From Sinobaca qinghaiensis (GTDB lineage: Bacteria; Bacillota; Bacilli; Bacillales; Marinococcaceae): a DNA stretch of 64,000 bases. The notes under the pieces are model-generated. The model had not been told where the DNA came from. It saw nothing but the letters and a program-made list of their open reading frames with translations, and ran no database searches. Position 1 is the first letter of the stretch; each line of letters begins with the position of its first letter. The stretch is from contig NZ_RAPK01000008.1 in NCBI RefSeq assembly GCF_003610495.1, positions 62,001 to 126,000 on the forward strand, given 5' to 3'. This document shows positions 35,163-42,643 of this stretch, piece after piece. The translations under genes were made by a program, and so were the position numbers.

Positions 35163-35561
35163 TTACTCTACTTCCAGTTCCTCTGTCGGCATGCTGTGCA
35201 TATTACGGGCTGTTACGTGCGCTGTAATAAAATAAGTGCCGCTTTCCTCGAACGTATACTCCAGCGTGTATTCTCCGCCGCTTTTATGCTCTCCTTCTAT
35301 CTGTTCTCCCGTTTCCTGCTCTCCTTCTCTCCATATTTCAAATAAAACCTCGTTCGCATCTTCTACCGCTTCTCCTTCCTGCTCTACCTGAGCTTCAACC
35401 TGGACCGCTTTTCCAGCCTCCACTGTTTCATCCGTATGTATGGCTACTTCAATAGGTTCGGTGCTTGGAGGTTCACTTTCGGCTTCTGATTCCCCGGAAC
35501 CGCCGCATGCACTTAACAAAAGAAGCATAAAAGCCGCGCTTCCTGCTGCCCATTTTTTCAT
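35163..35561 (-). CDS. YtkA-like lipoprotein
   Basis: Exported lipoprotein of 132 residues. The signal peptide KKWAAGSAAFMLLLLSAC has lipobox LSAC, with the lipidated Cys at 19. A low-complexity acidic Ser/Glu spacer follows (about 20-36), then a beta-sandwich domain of the YtkA/FixH-like type (VEAGKAVQVEAQVEQEGE, GGEYTLEYTFEESGTYFITAHVTA). It is strongly acidic, as expected outside the cell in a halophile. YtkA-type proteins are sometimes linked to copper or cytochrome oxidase assembly. Nothing nearby supports that here. Confidence 0.8.
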   Translation of the reverse strand: MKKWAAGSAAFMLLLLSACGGSGESEAESEPPSTEPIEVAIHTDETVEAGKAVQVEAQVEQEGEAVEDANEVLFEIWREGEQETGEQIEGEHKSGGEYTLEYTFEESGTYFITAHVTARNMHSMPTEELEVE

Positions 35562-35632
35562 AAAAAAGCTCCCTTCTCTTTTTTACTCTTCATCTTTCAT
35601 TATAGCGTGAGTGCGCTTTCTTTGTTACCCCC

Positions 35633-36532
35633 TCAAGTACCAATTATTAATAACAGTATCCAGAGGGAAGGAACACTTAGAATCGTAGTCAACAGTGTAA
35701 TGCTGGAAACCAGATCGGGGCTCGAATGAAACTCTACCGAAATCATCGCAATTGTGGCCGCGGTCGGCATTGCCACTGCCACTATCAGTACGGTACTTAA
35801 AAGATCATTGGTCTGCAGCAGTTCGGTTAATCCCCAGGCAATGACCGGCGAAACTACAAGCCTTACGGCGGTGCCGATGCTGATCAGCTTCCATTCGAGC
35901 GAAGCCAGCGAAATTTTAGCCAGCTGCATCCCAAGTACCACCATAACAACAGGGATCGAGGCTTCTCCGAGCATGCTGATGCTGTCAAAATAAGTCGGCG
36001 GGATCGTTACCTGAAGCCATTGAAACAAAACACCTAAAAGCAGGGCAAAAAAAGCAGGCATTTTTAATACGACGCGAAGCGCATCCGCCCCTGTCATATT
36101 GCTCCTGTTTGCGATATACACTCCTATCGTGCTCATAAAAAAGGACTGAATCACCATAAAGATAACAGCGTAGGCAAATGCCTGCTCTCCAAAAGCAAAC
36201 AATATAAGCGGCGCTCCATAGTTTCCGGCATTCATAAACGAGGTAGACAAAGTCATTCCGCTTTCTGTCGGGGCATCCCAACGCAATACCCAGGTCAGCA
36301 GCTTATTTAATAAAAGCATTACAATTAAAAAAATCACAGCAAACAACACAATCAGAAATACATCATAGTCAGGCTCTGTGGTATAAAATGTCCGGAATAC
36401 CAGAGCAGGCGTCAATATGTATAAAGCCACACCTGATACAGAGCGGACATCGAGCAGCTGTTTTTTTTGCAGCAGAAACCCTGAAAGAAAAATTAATCCT
36501 ATAGGAATAAGCGTACTGATTAAAACGCCCAT
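35633..36532 (-). CDS. AEC family transporter (auxin efflux carrier type)
   Basis: Integral membrane protein of 299 residues with about ten TM helices in two halves of five, typical of the AEC/BART superfamily (malate, malonate or amino acid permeases). Seen: GVALYILTPALVFRTFY in the first half and GEASIPVVMVVLGMQLA and AVAMPTAATIAMISVEF in the second. The conserved Pro and Asn/Gly of the helix breaks are present. The substrate cannot be predicted. Single gene, with the antiporter gene upstream ending in its own terminator. Confidence 0.88.
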   Translation of the reverse strand: MGVLISTLIPIGLIFLSGFLLQKKQLLDVRSVSGVALYILTPALVFRTFYTTEPDYDVFLIVLFAVIFLIVMLLLNKLLTWVLRWDAPTESGMTLSTSFMNAGNYGAPLILFAFGEQAFAYAVIFMVIQSFFMSTIGVYIANRSNMTGADALRVVLKMPAFFALLLGVLFQWLQVTIPPTYFDSISMLGEASIPVVMVVLGMQLAKISLASLEWKLISIGTAVRLVVSPVIAWGLTELLQTNDLLSTVLIVAVAMPTAATIAMISVEFHSSPDLVSSITLLTTILSVPSLWILLLIIGT

Positions 36533-36559
36533 ATACTCATCCTTTCTGAAATAACAAGT

Positions 36560-36587
36560 AAAGCGGGACCTGTACAGGCCCCGCTTT
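36560..36587 (-). terminator. Terminator of the K+/H+ antiporter gene
   Basis: AAAGCGGG / CCCGCTTT stem with an inner CCTGTACAGG palindrome. The minus strand continues TACTTGTTATTT. Confidence 0.65.
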
Positions 36588-36609
36588 ATTAGTTTATCAT
36601 ATTTTATTC

Positions 36610-38088
36610 TTACCGATTCGGCTTTCCTTTTAACATCTGCTTAAGCTGCTTTTTCTCAGAACGGGAGACAAGAATATAAAGAAAATCCTCTTCCTGGATA
36701 ACCGTTTCCCCATAAGGCGTAACCAGATCTTCATTACGGACGATAGCACTGATCAAAACGCTGTCCGGAAAGTGAATTTCCTGCAGGGTTTTTCCTAAAA
36801 TAGGGGTATTCTGATCCGTCTGAAATTCAATAATTTCCGCATTGGCCTTGCCGATCGATATCAGCTCAATAGAATGATAGGGCACTTCTTTTTTGGGACC
36901 GGAAAGCTTCAGTTTTTTTGCCAAATACGAAATACTCGATCCTTGAATTAAGGCGGACGTAAGCACAATAAAGAAAACAATATTAAACAGCAGGCCGCCG
37001 GATTCTACGCCGGCCACAATCGGAAACGTAGCAAGTACTATTGGAACCGCCCCGCGCAGTCCCGCCCAGGATATAAATATCTTTTCTTTAAAACTATACG
37101 ATGTGCCGATCGTCGAAATAAAGGTCGCTGCCGGTCTTGCCACCAGCATAAGCGTGGCGGAAAGGAGCAGGCCGGCAATAACAATAGGAGGGCTTAAAAG
37201 CTGTTCCGGAAAGGCAAGCAGTCCCAGGATAATAAACATCGTAATTTGAGCCATCCAGGCCAGACCTTCATTAAACCGGAAAATAGAATGGCGGTAGGTC
37301 AGTTCGGAATTACCCACGATTAAAGCGGCCACATACACCGCAAGAAGGCCGCTGGCTCCTGCAAATGCGGCCAGCCCGTATGTAAGCAGGGCAAAAGAAA
37401 TAGCAAAAATCGGATAAAGTCCACTCGAATCCAGGTTAATATGGTTAATCGAAAGTGACGCTATTTTTCCTAATACCAATCCAATAACAAGTCCCAGGCC
37501 CATCTGCCAGAAAAATGACCCTATCAAAAGCAGATAGCTTGGCTCTTCGAGGACGACCAGTTCGATAAAGGCTACGGTTAAAAAAACAGCCATCGGGTCG
37601 TTCGTTCCCGACTCCGCTTCAAGCGTCGCTCCTATTTTGGTTTTGATGTTGCGTTCTTTTAATGCGGCAAAAACAGCAGCCGCATCGGTAGATCCAACAA
37701 TCGAACCGAGCAGAAAGGCCTCTGTCCAGGAAAGATCGACTATCAGCTTGGCTGCCACGCCGACGATAGCCGAGGTCAGGATCACACCTGCAGTAGCGAG
37801 CGACAACGAAGGTCCGAGAACTTTCTTTATAGTAGGCCATTCCGTCTGTGATCCGCCTTCAAACAGAATAATAACAAGAGCAATGATACCGATCAGCTGG
37901 GCGTATTCTACATTGTCGAAGAAAATAATGCCGAGGCCGTCGCTGCCCATAACCATACCGACTAGAATAAATAAAATCAGCGAGGGCATACCCAATTTAG
38001 ATGAGAATTTGGTGACCACCACCCCAATAATAAGAAGCAGCGCCCCCAGCAGAATAAAACTGTCTGTGCTAAAGCTTGCTGAAATCAT
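36610..38088 (-). CDS. CPA1-type K+(Na+)/H+ antiporter with RCK/TrkA-C domain
   Basis: Membrane antiporter of 492 residues. About 12-13 TM helices (residues 10-395) contain the conserved GSIVGSTDAAAVFAAL segment (ion-binding Asp pair) and the SGTNDPMAVFLTVAFIE motif. The cytosolic tail (about 400-488: SIELISIGKANAEIIEFQ, LQEIHFPDSVLISAIVRNEDL) is a TrkA-C domain that may bind a nucleotide or ion. The architecture is that of NhaP2/CvrA-like K+/H+ antiporters. Relevant to salt and pH homeostasis in a halo/alkaliphile. It begins 15 bp after the small tyrosine recombinase gene, so they may share a transcript. Confidence 0.9.
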   Translation of the reverse strand: MISASFSTDSFILLGALLLIIGVVVTKFSSKLGMPSLILFILVGMVMGSDGLGIIFFDNVEYAQLIGIIALVIILFEGGSQTEWPTIKKVLGPSLSLATAGVILTSAIVGVAAKLIVDLSWTEAFLLGSIVGSTDAAAVFAALKERNIKTKIGATLEAESGTNDPMAVFLTVAFIELVVLEEPSYLLLIGSFFWQMGLGLVIGLVLGKIASLSINHINLDSSGLYPIFAISFALLTYGLAAFAGASGLLAVYVAALIVGNSELTYRHSIFRFNEGLAWMAQITMFIILGLLAFPEQLLSPPIVIAGLLLSATLMLVARPAATFISTIGTSYSFKEKIFISWAGLRGAVPIVLATFPIVAGVESGGLLFNIVFFIVLTSALIQGSSISYLAKKLKLSGPKKEVPYHSIELISIGKANAEIIEFQTDQNTPILGKTLQEIHFPDSVLISAIVRNEDLVTPYGETVIQEEDFLYILVSRSEKKQLKQMLKGKPNR

Positions 38089-38103
38089 AGATGGTCTCCT
38101 TTT

Positions 38104-38652
38104 TTATAGATTGACATCCACTTTAGGAATTACTTCATTCTTCTCAACGCCTATATATTTTCTCGTTTCAGCCGGACTTGCATGGTGGAATCGTTTTTGA
38201 ATAAGAGAAACCGCAATTCCTTTGTGATAAGCGTGATAGCCGAACGTTTTCCGAAGGGTATGCGGACCAATTGTCCCCTCCACCCCTGCTTCTTTGGCCG
38301 CCTGTGTCAGAATACGGTACGTCTGCTGTCTTGTGATTGGTTTTTCCAGACGGGAGGATTGAAACAAATACGTCTGACTTCCGGCCGTACCGGATGCGGA
38401 AAAATAATAATGAAGCGCATGGTGGATGCTGTCATTTATGAATATTTCTTCTTTGCCGATAGACAGAAAACGCATTGGCGTGTTTCCATTTTCCATCATA
38501 TCGCTTACTTCAATTTTCAGCATTTCACTTATTCGGAGTCCTGTGTTAATAGCAAATACAAAAAGCAGATAGTCACGGGCCGAATGTTTTTTTAAGGCAG
38601 CTTTCAAGGCCTCTATGGTTTCGATGCTGACAATAGGCTTAACAAATTCCAT
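38104..38652 (-). CDS. Small solo tyrosine recombinase (catalytic domain only)
   Basis: Tyrosine-type site-specific recombinase of 182 residues, about half the usual size: it lacks most of the N-terminal core-binding (SAM-like) domain. All catalytic residues are visible: Arg40 (NTGLRISE), Lys67 (SIGKEEI), His131-x-x-Arg134 (HTLRKTFG), His156/157 (RFHHAS) and Tyr166 (TRKYIGV). No phage, transposon, att repeat or cassette array is recognisable around it, so it may be a domesticated enzyme. Its stop is 15 bp before the antiporter start. Confidence 0.85.
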   Translation of the reverse strand: MEFVKPIVSIETIEALKAALKKHSARDYLLFVFAINTGLRISEMLKIEVSDMMENGNTPMRFLSIGKEEIFINDSIHHALHYYFSASGTAGSQTYLFQSSRLEKPITRQQTYRILTQAAKEAGVEGTIGPHTLRKTFGYHAYHKGIAVSLIQKRFHHASPAETRKYIGVEKNEVIPKVDVNL

Positions 38653-38803
38653 GATTCACCTCTTTTATGTGTCATAACCATCATTCAGATTATTATTATG
38701 TTACTTATACTTTATCACAGTGAATGTAAAAATAAAAAAAATCAGCCTTGGCTTCTACTTTCTCCGCTAAACGATGTAAAATAAAAAGAAAGGAGGTCCC
38801 TGA

Positions 38804-39298
38804 ATGAATAAAACAAAGAAACTTACATATACTGCTGTGTTAATTGCTGTCGGAACAGTAACCAGCCCTTTTGTTTCGATCCCGATTGGATTTGCACGGA
38901 TTTTTCCGATTCAGCATTTTATTAATGTGATAAGCGCTGTACTGCTTGGACCCTGGTATGCTCTTGCCCAGGCATTTGGTACTTCTTTTCTGCGGAATAT
39001 TTTCGGGACCGGCTCTGTTTTCGCCTTTCCCGGCAGCATGATCGGAGCTTTTCTTGCCGGCATCGTCTATCAGCGCACGAAGAAACTTTCATTCACTGCC
39101 GGGGCAGAAGTAATCGGCACCGGTTTAATCGGCGCTCTGCTCACATATCCGCTTGCGCGGCTGGTGTTTGGCGAAGCAACTGCCTTATTTGCTTTTGTTC
39201 CTTCGTTTATCCTCAGCGCCCTGGTTGGAGGGGCGCTTGCCTATCTGCTTCTGCGGGCTTTTGAGCGTCGGAAAGTGCTTGAACGGTTTCAGAAATAA
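38804..39298 (+). CDS. thiW: ECF transporter S component ThiW
   Basis: Membrane S component of 164 residues, predicted to import the thiazole moiety of thiamine with the shared ECF module. Typical ThiW features are TYTAVLIAVGTVTSPFVSIPIGFARIFPIQHFINVISAVLLGPWYA and FLRNIFGTGSVFAFPGSMIGAFLAG. It has about five to six helices. Strong AAAGGAGG Shine-Dalgarno. Unlike thiT it has no TPP riboswitch in the 150 bp upstream. It would feed ThiM (hydroxyethylthiazole kinase) at 13908. Confidence 0.9.
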   Translation: MNKTKKLTYTAVLIAVGTVTSPFVSIPIGFARIFPIQHFINVISAVLLGPWYALAQAFGTSFLRNIFGTGSVFAFPGSMIGAFLAGIVYQRTKKLSFTAGAEVIGTGLIGALLTYPLARLVFGEATALFAFVPSFILSALVGGALAYLLLRAFERRKVLERFQK

Positions 39299-39321
39299 GA
39301 ATGGATTCTATAGTTGCAAAT

Positions 39322-39378
39322 CACCTCATATACGAATAATATATAACAGGGAATGTTACATATTTCGTATATAAGGTG
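39322..39378 (+). promoter_or_regulatory. Long hairpin in pbuO leader that contains the Shine-Dalgarno
   Basis: Nearly continuous stem of about 24 bp: CACCT (39322-39326) with AGGTG (39374-39378), ATATACGAA (39328-39336) with TTCGTATAT (39364-39372), AATA (39339-39342, approx.) with its partner, and TAACA (39344-39348) with TGTTA (39354-39358), closed by a GGGAA loop. The 3' arm holds the Shine-Dalgarno AAGGTGG. It is followed by TTTTTTC and the ATG of the permease. It could terminate thiW transcription and also shut off permease translation. It is not a purine riboswitch. Confidence 0.75.
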
Positions 39379-39386
39379 GTTTTTTC

Positions 39387-40700
39387 ATGCTTAATCGATG
39401 GTTTAAGCTCAGTGAGCACAATACTAATATAAGAACCGAACTGCTGGCAGGCATCACGACTTTTTTGACTATGGCCTATATTGTGGTTGTAAATCCCGTC
39501 ATTCTGGCAGATGCCGGCGTTCCGTTTGAAGCTGTGTTTATGGCTACTATTATTGCTACCGTAGTCGGCACGCTCTGGATGGCTGTTTTTGCCAACTACC
39601 CGATCGCGGTGGCTCCTGGGATGGGACTCAATGCGTATTTTGCCTATTCCGTAGTGGGAGGTAATGACCAGATCGGCTATGAAGTAGCGTTTGGTGCGGT
39701 GTTTGTTTCGGGGATTATTTTCATTATTCTATCGCTCACGCCTTTTCGGGAAAAATTAATTGAAGCGATTCCTTCTAACTTAAAATATGGGATTACGGCC
39801 GGTATCGGCCTGTTCATCGCTTTTATCGGTTTTCGTATGAGCGGCATTATCGTTGCTCACCCGGAAAATCTCGTCGCCCTGGGAGATCTTCAGTCGGCGC
39901 CTGTACTGCTGACCCTGACCGGGCTCGCTGTTATGATTACGCTGATGGCGCTTAGAATAAACAGCGCCTTGTTTATTGGAATGGTTGTTACCGGCATCAT
40001 TGCCTACTTCACGGGAGCATTGTCTTTTGAAGGAGGCGTGGCTGCTGCTCCGCCAAGTCCGGAATGGTTTATTTTCGGCTCCCCTTTGGATGCTTTTGCT
40101 GATGTAATCAGCTACGGCCTGTATGCCGTAGTGTTTTCGTTTCTGTTAGTCACCATTTTCGATACGACCGGTACGATGATCGGCGTAGCGGAACAGGCAG
40201 GCCTGATCAAAGACAATAAAATGCCCCGTGTCCGCCAGGCGCTGCTGTCAGATGCTGTTGCCAAAACAGTCGGCTCGATATTCGGCACAAGCCCGACCAG
40301 CGCCTATATTGAATCGTCTTCCGGAGTCGCGGCCGGCGGACGTACCGGTCTTACAACGGTGGCAGTAGCTCTTTTGTTTATCCTGACGATGTTCCTGGCT
40401 CCTGTCGTGAATGCCGTATCCGGCATTCCGGCCATCACTTCGCCTGTCCTGATTATTGTAGGGAGCCTTATGCTTGGAAGCGTCGCCCATATTAAGTGGA
40501 ATGAGTTTGACGAAGCATTTCCGGCTTTTCTTGTTATATTAAGTATGCCGCTTACTTCAAGTATCGCCACAGGCATAGCGTTTGGCTTTATTTCCCACCC
40601 GCTTCTGAAAGTAGTAAGTGGAAAAGGAAAAACGGTACACCCGCTCGTATATATCTTTGCTGTTCTATTTATTTTCCAGCTGATCTACCTCCCGCATTAA
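39387..40700 (+). CDS. NCS2 purine permease (PbuO/PbuG-like)
   Basis: Membrane permease of 437 residues with about 13-14 helices, of the AzgA-like branch of NCS2 that imports guanine, hypoxanthine and adenine. Start region WFKLSEHNTNIRTELLAGITTFLTMAYIVVVNP is characteristic. FANYPIAVAPGMGLNAYFAY, TAGIGLFIAFIGFR, LVTIFDTTGTMIGVAEQAGL and GTSPTSAYIESSSGVAAGGRTGLT are the conserved substrate and helix-break motifs. ATG at 39387 is 7 bp behind AAGGTGG, which is locked in the leader hairpin. The exact purine specificity (PbuG versus PbuO) is not decidable here. Confidence 0.92.
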   Translation: MLNRWFKLSEHNTNIRTELLAGITTFLTMAYIVVVNPVILADAGVPFEAVFMATIIATVVGTLWMAVFANYPIAVAPGMGLNAYFAYSVVGGNDQIGYEVAFGAVFVSGIIFIILSLTPFREKLIEAIPSNLKYGITAGIGLFIAFIGFRMSGIIVAHPENLVALGDLQSAPVLLTLTGLAVMITLMALRINSALFIGMVVTGIIAYFTGALSFEGGVAAAPPSPEWFIFGSPLDAFADVISYGLYAVVFSFLLVTIFDTTGTMIGVAEQAGLIKDNKMPRVRQALLSDAVAKTVGSIFGTSPTSAYIESSSGVAAGGRTGLTTVAVALLFILTMFLAPVVNAVSGIPAITSPVLIIVGSLMLGSVAHIKWNEFDEAFPAFLVILSMPLTSSIATGIAFGFISHPLLKVVSGKGKTVHPLVYIFAVLFIFQLIYLPH

Positions 40701-41002
40701 AAGAAAAGTGAGGTCTCCTGCCACCTGCGCTGTATTCTGGAAAGGCTGCAAGGAAGCCCGCTTCCGCTGTCAGACTTGAAGAATACCAAGCAGGTGGAGA
40801 CCGCAGCTGGACAAAAAGAAAAGGGAGAGACGCCGCTTTATTCCTCAGCTTCTGGAGCTTTCGCAAGGAATGCCTGCATTCCGCTGACGAAAGGGAAGAA
40901 CGCTCGAGGAATAGGCGGCTCGACCTGGACAAAAAGAAAAGTGAGGTCTCCTTCCACCTGCGCTGTATTCTGGAAAGGCTGCAAGGATGCCCGCTTCCGC
41001 TG
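40700..41002. repeat. Tandem structured repeat, three units
   Basis: Unit 1 (about 40700-40806), unit 2 (about 40807-40925) and a 3'-truncated unit 3 (about 40926-41002). Units 1 and 3 share a 70-bp segment (40700-40769 and 40933-41002) that differs at two positions. Units 2 and 3 share the header TGGACAAAAAGAAAAG. All units carry GCAAGGA...TTCCGCTG. Units 1 and 2 fold into nested stems with different sequences but the same plan: outer stems GGTCTCC..CACCTGC / GCAGGTGGAGACC and GCCGCTTTATTCCTC / GAGGAATAGGCGGC; inner stems GGAAG / CTTCC and GGAATGC / GCATTCC. Probably a dispersed intergenic element or small-RNA-like structure. It begins exactly at the stop codon of the purine permease gene. 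Confidence 0.75.
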
Positions 41003-41024
41003 AAAAAAATAATCTTTTTCAACT

Positions 41025-41066
41025 ATAAAAAAGCAGACCGGAACATCATCCGGCCTGCTTTCTTTT
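41025..41066 (-). terminator. Terminator of yisL-like gene
   Basis: AAAGCAGGCCGG / CCGGTCTGCTTTTTT on the minus strand, just after the stop codon. Confidence 0.8.
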
Positions 41067-41069
41067 TGA

Positions 41070-41405
41070 TTAATATACAAATCCCATAATAAGAACAGCT
41101 GCTGATAACAGAATACAGGCGATCCAAAACACACCCTGAGACTGTCCGCGCTTTTTGCGTCCTATAAGAATTTCCATTACGGCAATCAAAGCAACCGCAA
41201 GAATACCCTTAAAAATATAGAGCAGTGGAAAACCATACCCGATGACCATACCTATACCGGAAACCAGCATAATTACAACAAAAAGCCGTTCGATCATCAT
41301 CGTAACCTTCTGCTTTGGCAGAAAGTAGCTTAACAGGAAGAATATGAACAAGAATGCCCATGCTCCTGCATGTGCCTGATAAAGAATATATAACATATCT
41401 CTCAC
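41070..41405 (-). CDS. yisL: YisL family (DUF1516) membrane protein
   Basis: Small membrane protein of 111 residues with four hydrophobic helices (about 3-26, 35-56, 62-80 and 91-110) separated by short basic loops (LPKQK, GRKKRGQ). Composition and spacing match the YisL/DUF1516 family of bacilli: an early His in helix one, a helix with MLVSGIGMVIGYG, then FKGILAVALIAVMEIL followed by Lys/Arg and a last helix. The family has no known function. Monocistronic, with a terminator. Confidence 0.7.
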   Translation of the reverse strand: MRDMLYILYQAHAGAWAFLFIFFLLSYFLPKQKVTMMIERLFVVIMLVSGIGMVIGYGFPLLYIFKGILAVALIAVMEILIGRKKRGQSQGVFWIACILLSAAVLIMGFVY

Positions 41406-41503
41406 TCCTTACGTGCATATTTGCGGTTTACACATACCGCGCTCCTTTCAATATAAAGAAGCGTCGGCGCCAGTGCAACATCCGGTCCGGAAATTCTGCA
41501 ATT

Positions 41504-41821
41504 TTATCCCTGCACGAGCTTTAATCCAACAGCAGAAGCAATAATAACGCCAATACAGATGATTCGTTTCCAGTCCGCCGATTCTTTATAAAACAGCATC
41601 CCCATCACAGCTCCTCCGGCAGCGCCGATTCCTGTCCAGACAGCATAGGCCGTCCCCATAGGAAGAGTCTGCATCGCCACGCTCAATAAAACAAAACTGA
41701 CGCCGAACCCTCCGACAATACCGAGAAAGGCCGGCACGGACCGGTCACGATGCAGCTTATTAATCATTGTTACTCCAAGCATTTCAAAAAGACCGGCAAA
41801 AATAAGAGCCACCCAGGCCAT
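41504..41821 (-). CDS. ykkD: SMR-family guanidinium exporter subunit, YkkD-like
   Basis: Four-helix small multidrug resistance protein (105 residues). The membrane-embedded Glu of helix 1 is present (ALIFAGLFEMLGVTMIN), as is the conserved GTAYAVWTGIGAAGG of helix 3. Start ATG overlaps the stop of the upstream partner by one base (TAATG), so the two are translationally coupled. In B. subtilis YkkC and YkkD form a heteromeric guanidinium exporter. The guanidine-I riboswitch upstream gives the same assignment here. Confidence 0.92.
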   Translation of the reverse strand: MAWVALIFAGLFEMLGVTMINKLHRDRSVPAFLGIVGGFGVSFVLLSVAMQTLPMGTAYAVWTGIGAAGGAVMGMLFYKESADWKRIICIGVIIASAVGLKLVQG

Positions 41822-42156
41822 TATGCTTCCGCCTCCTTTTTCTCATCTGTCACCAGCTTCAAGCCAACCACACCGGATAGCAGGAGCAGAATGAAGATAA
41901 TTTTACTCCATAAAAACGGCTCCCCGAATAATACAATTTCGGCAATAACCGTCCCGGTCGTTCCAAGCCCGACAAACACAGCATACGCCGTGCCGACGGG
42001 TAGATAACGGCTTCCTGTCACGAGCAGATAAAAGCTTGCTGCAATTGCCAGAATCGTAGCTCCCCACTCCCCGAACCCGGAGGCATGCTTTAATCCAATA
42101 ACCCATCCTATTTCAAACAAGGCGGCCGTCACAATTTTGATCCAGTCTTTATTCAT
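41821..42156 (-). CDS. ykkC: SMR-family guanidinium exporter subunit, YkkC-like
   Basis: Partner SMR protein of 111 residues. Start at 42156 follows AAAGGAGGTTTCTT. Helix 1 has the essential Glu (IVTAALFEIGWVIGLKHASG) and helix 3 shows GTAYAVFVGLGTTGTV. The C-terminal tail is charged (TDEKKEAEA). It is the first gene behind the guanidine-I riboswitch and its terminator, and overlaps ykkD by one base. Paired SMRs of this kind function as antiparallel heterodimers. Confidence 0.92.
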   Translation of the reverse strand: MNKDWIKIVTAALFEIGWVIGLKHASGFGEWGATILAIAASFYLLVTGSRYLPVGTAYAVFVGLGTTGTVIAEIVLFGEPFLWSKIIFILLLLSGVVGLKLVTDEKKEAEA

Positions 42157-42179
42157 AAGAAACCTCCTTTTCCGCGCAT

Positions 42180-42231
42180 ACAAAAAGCCCAGGGCGCTAA
42201 TCTTCTGTTCAGAAGATCTCCCGGGCTTTTT
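42180..42231 (-). terminator. Expression-platform terminator of guanidine riboswitch
   Basis: Minus-strand stem AGCCCGGG...CCCTGGGCT enclosing ATCTTCTG / CAGAAGAT, followed by TTTTTG. The 5' arm is shared with the aptamer's conserved AAAGCCCGGGAGA, as expected for an ON switch. Confidence 0.85.
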
Positions 42232-42310
42232 TCCCTCCGTGTCAGTATGCTTTATACACACTGTGTTTTCTCTTGGACCAGGCCGGCACGGTGCCGCGGA
42301 ACCCTAGAAA
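42213..42310 (-). promoter_or_regulatory. Guanidine-I (ykkC) riboswitch
   Basis: Minus strand carries the conserved blocks CTAGGGTTCCG, CTGGTCCAAGAG, ACACGGAGGG and AAAAGCCCGGGAGA in the correct order and spacing. It directly precedes the SMR pair. Confidence 0.93.
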
Positions 42311-42348
42311 ACAATTTGATGCCAGTATAGCTTACAAATTCTTCAAAA

Positions 42349-42588
42349 TCAAGTGTCTTCTCTTTTTCTGTCATCCGGCAGGCTTTCCGTGTAGGCCGGA
42401 CGGTGCCGCGTATCTTCTTCCGTCACCTGAATATGGTCATTGACCGAACGTTTGCGGCCCATCGTTATGTCGTCATACGGAGTAAAGTCGTTGGAAGAGG
42501 AAGGCAGGCTTCCTTTTCGGATCGTATAAAACAGGCCGTAAATAAATGCTCCCACCAGAATAGATGCGATAACAAATCCCATTTTCAT
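42349..42588 (-). CDS. Small single-pass membrane protein, hypothetical
   Basis: 79 residues. One N-terminal TM helix (about 4-23, GFVIASILVGAFIYGLFYTI) is followed by a hydrophilic charged cytosolic or extracytosolic tail. Good Shine-Dalgarno (AGGAGGGATG). I do not recognise the family. It lies between topB and the guanidine riboswitch, on the same strand as both. Confidence 0.6.
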   Translation of the reverse strand: MKMGFVIASILVGAFIYGLFYTIRKGSLPSSSNDFTPYDDITMGRKRSVNDHIQVTEEDTRHRPAYTESLPDDRKREDT

Positions 42589-42643
42589 CCCTCCTCTTCC
42601 TCTTACTGCTTATCTTACTATACGAAGAAGGGAAATCCTTGTT

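Noticed and set aside
38104-38652. Prophage or integrative element marked by the integrase
   Set aside because: Flanking genes are ordinary chromosomal transport genes. No phage structural genes, att repeats or tRNA are seen.
39299-39386. Purine riboswitch or PurR boxes before the NCS2 permease
   Set aside because: The purine aptamer core (paired loops with TATA and the Y-rich P3 region) is absent. The ATATACGAA motifs lack the CCGAAC core, and their 19-bp spacing differs from tandem PurR boxes as I know them.
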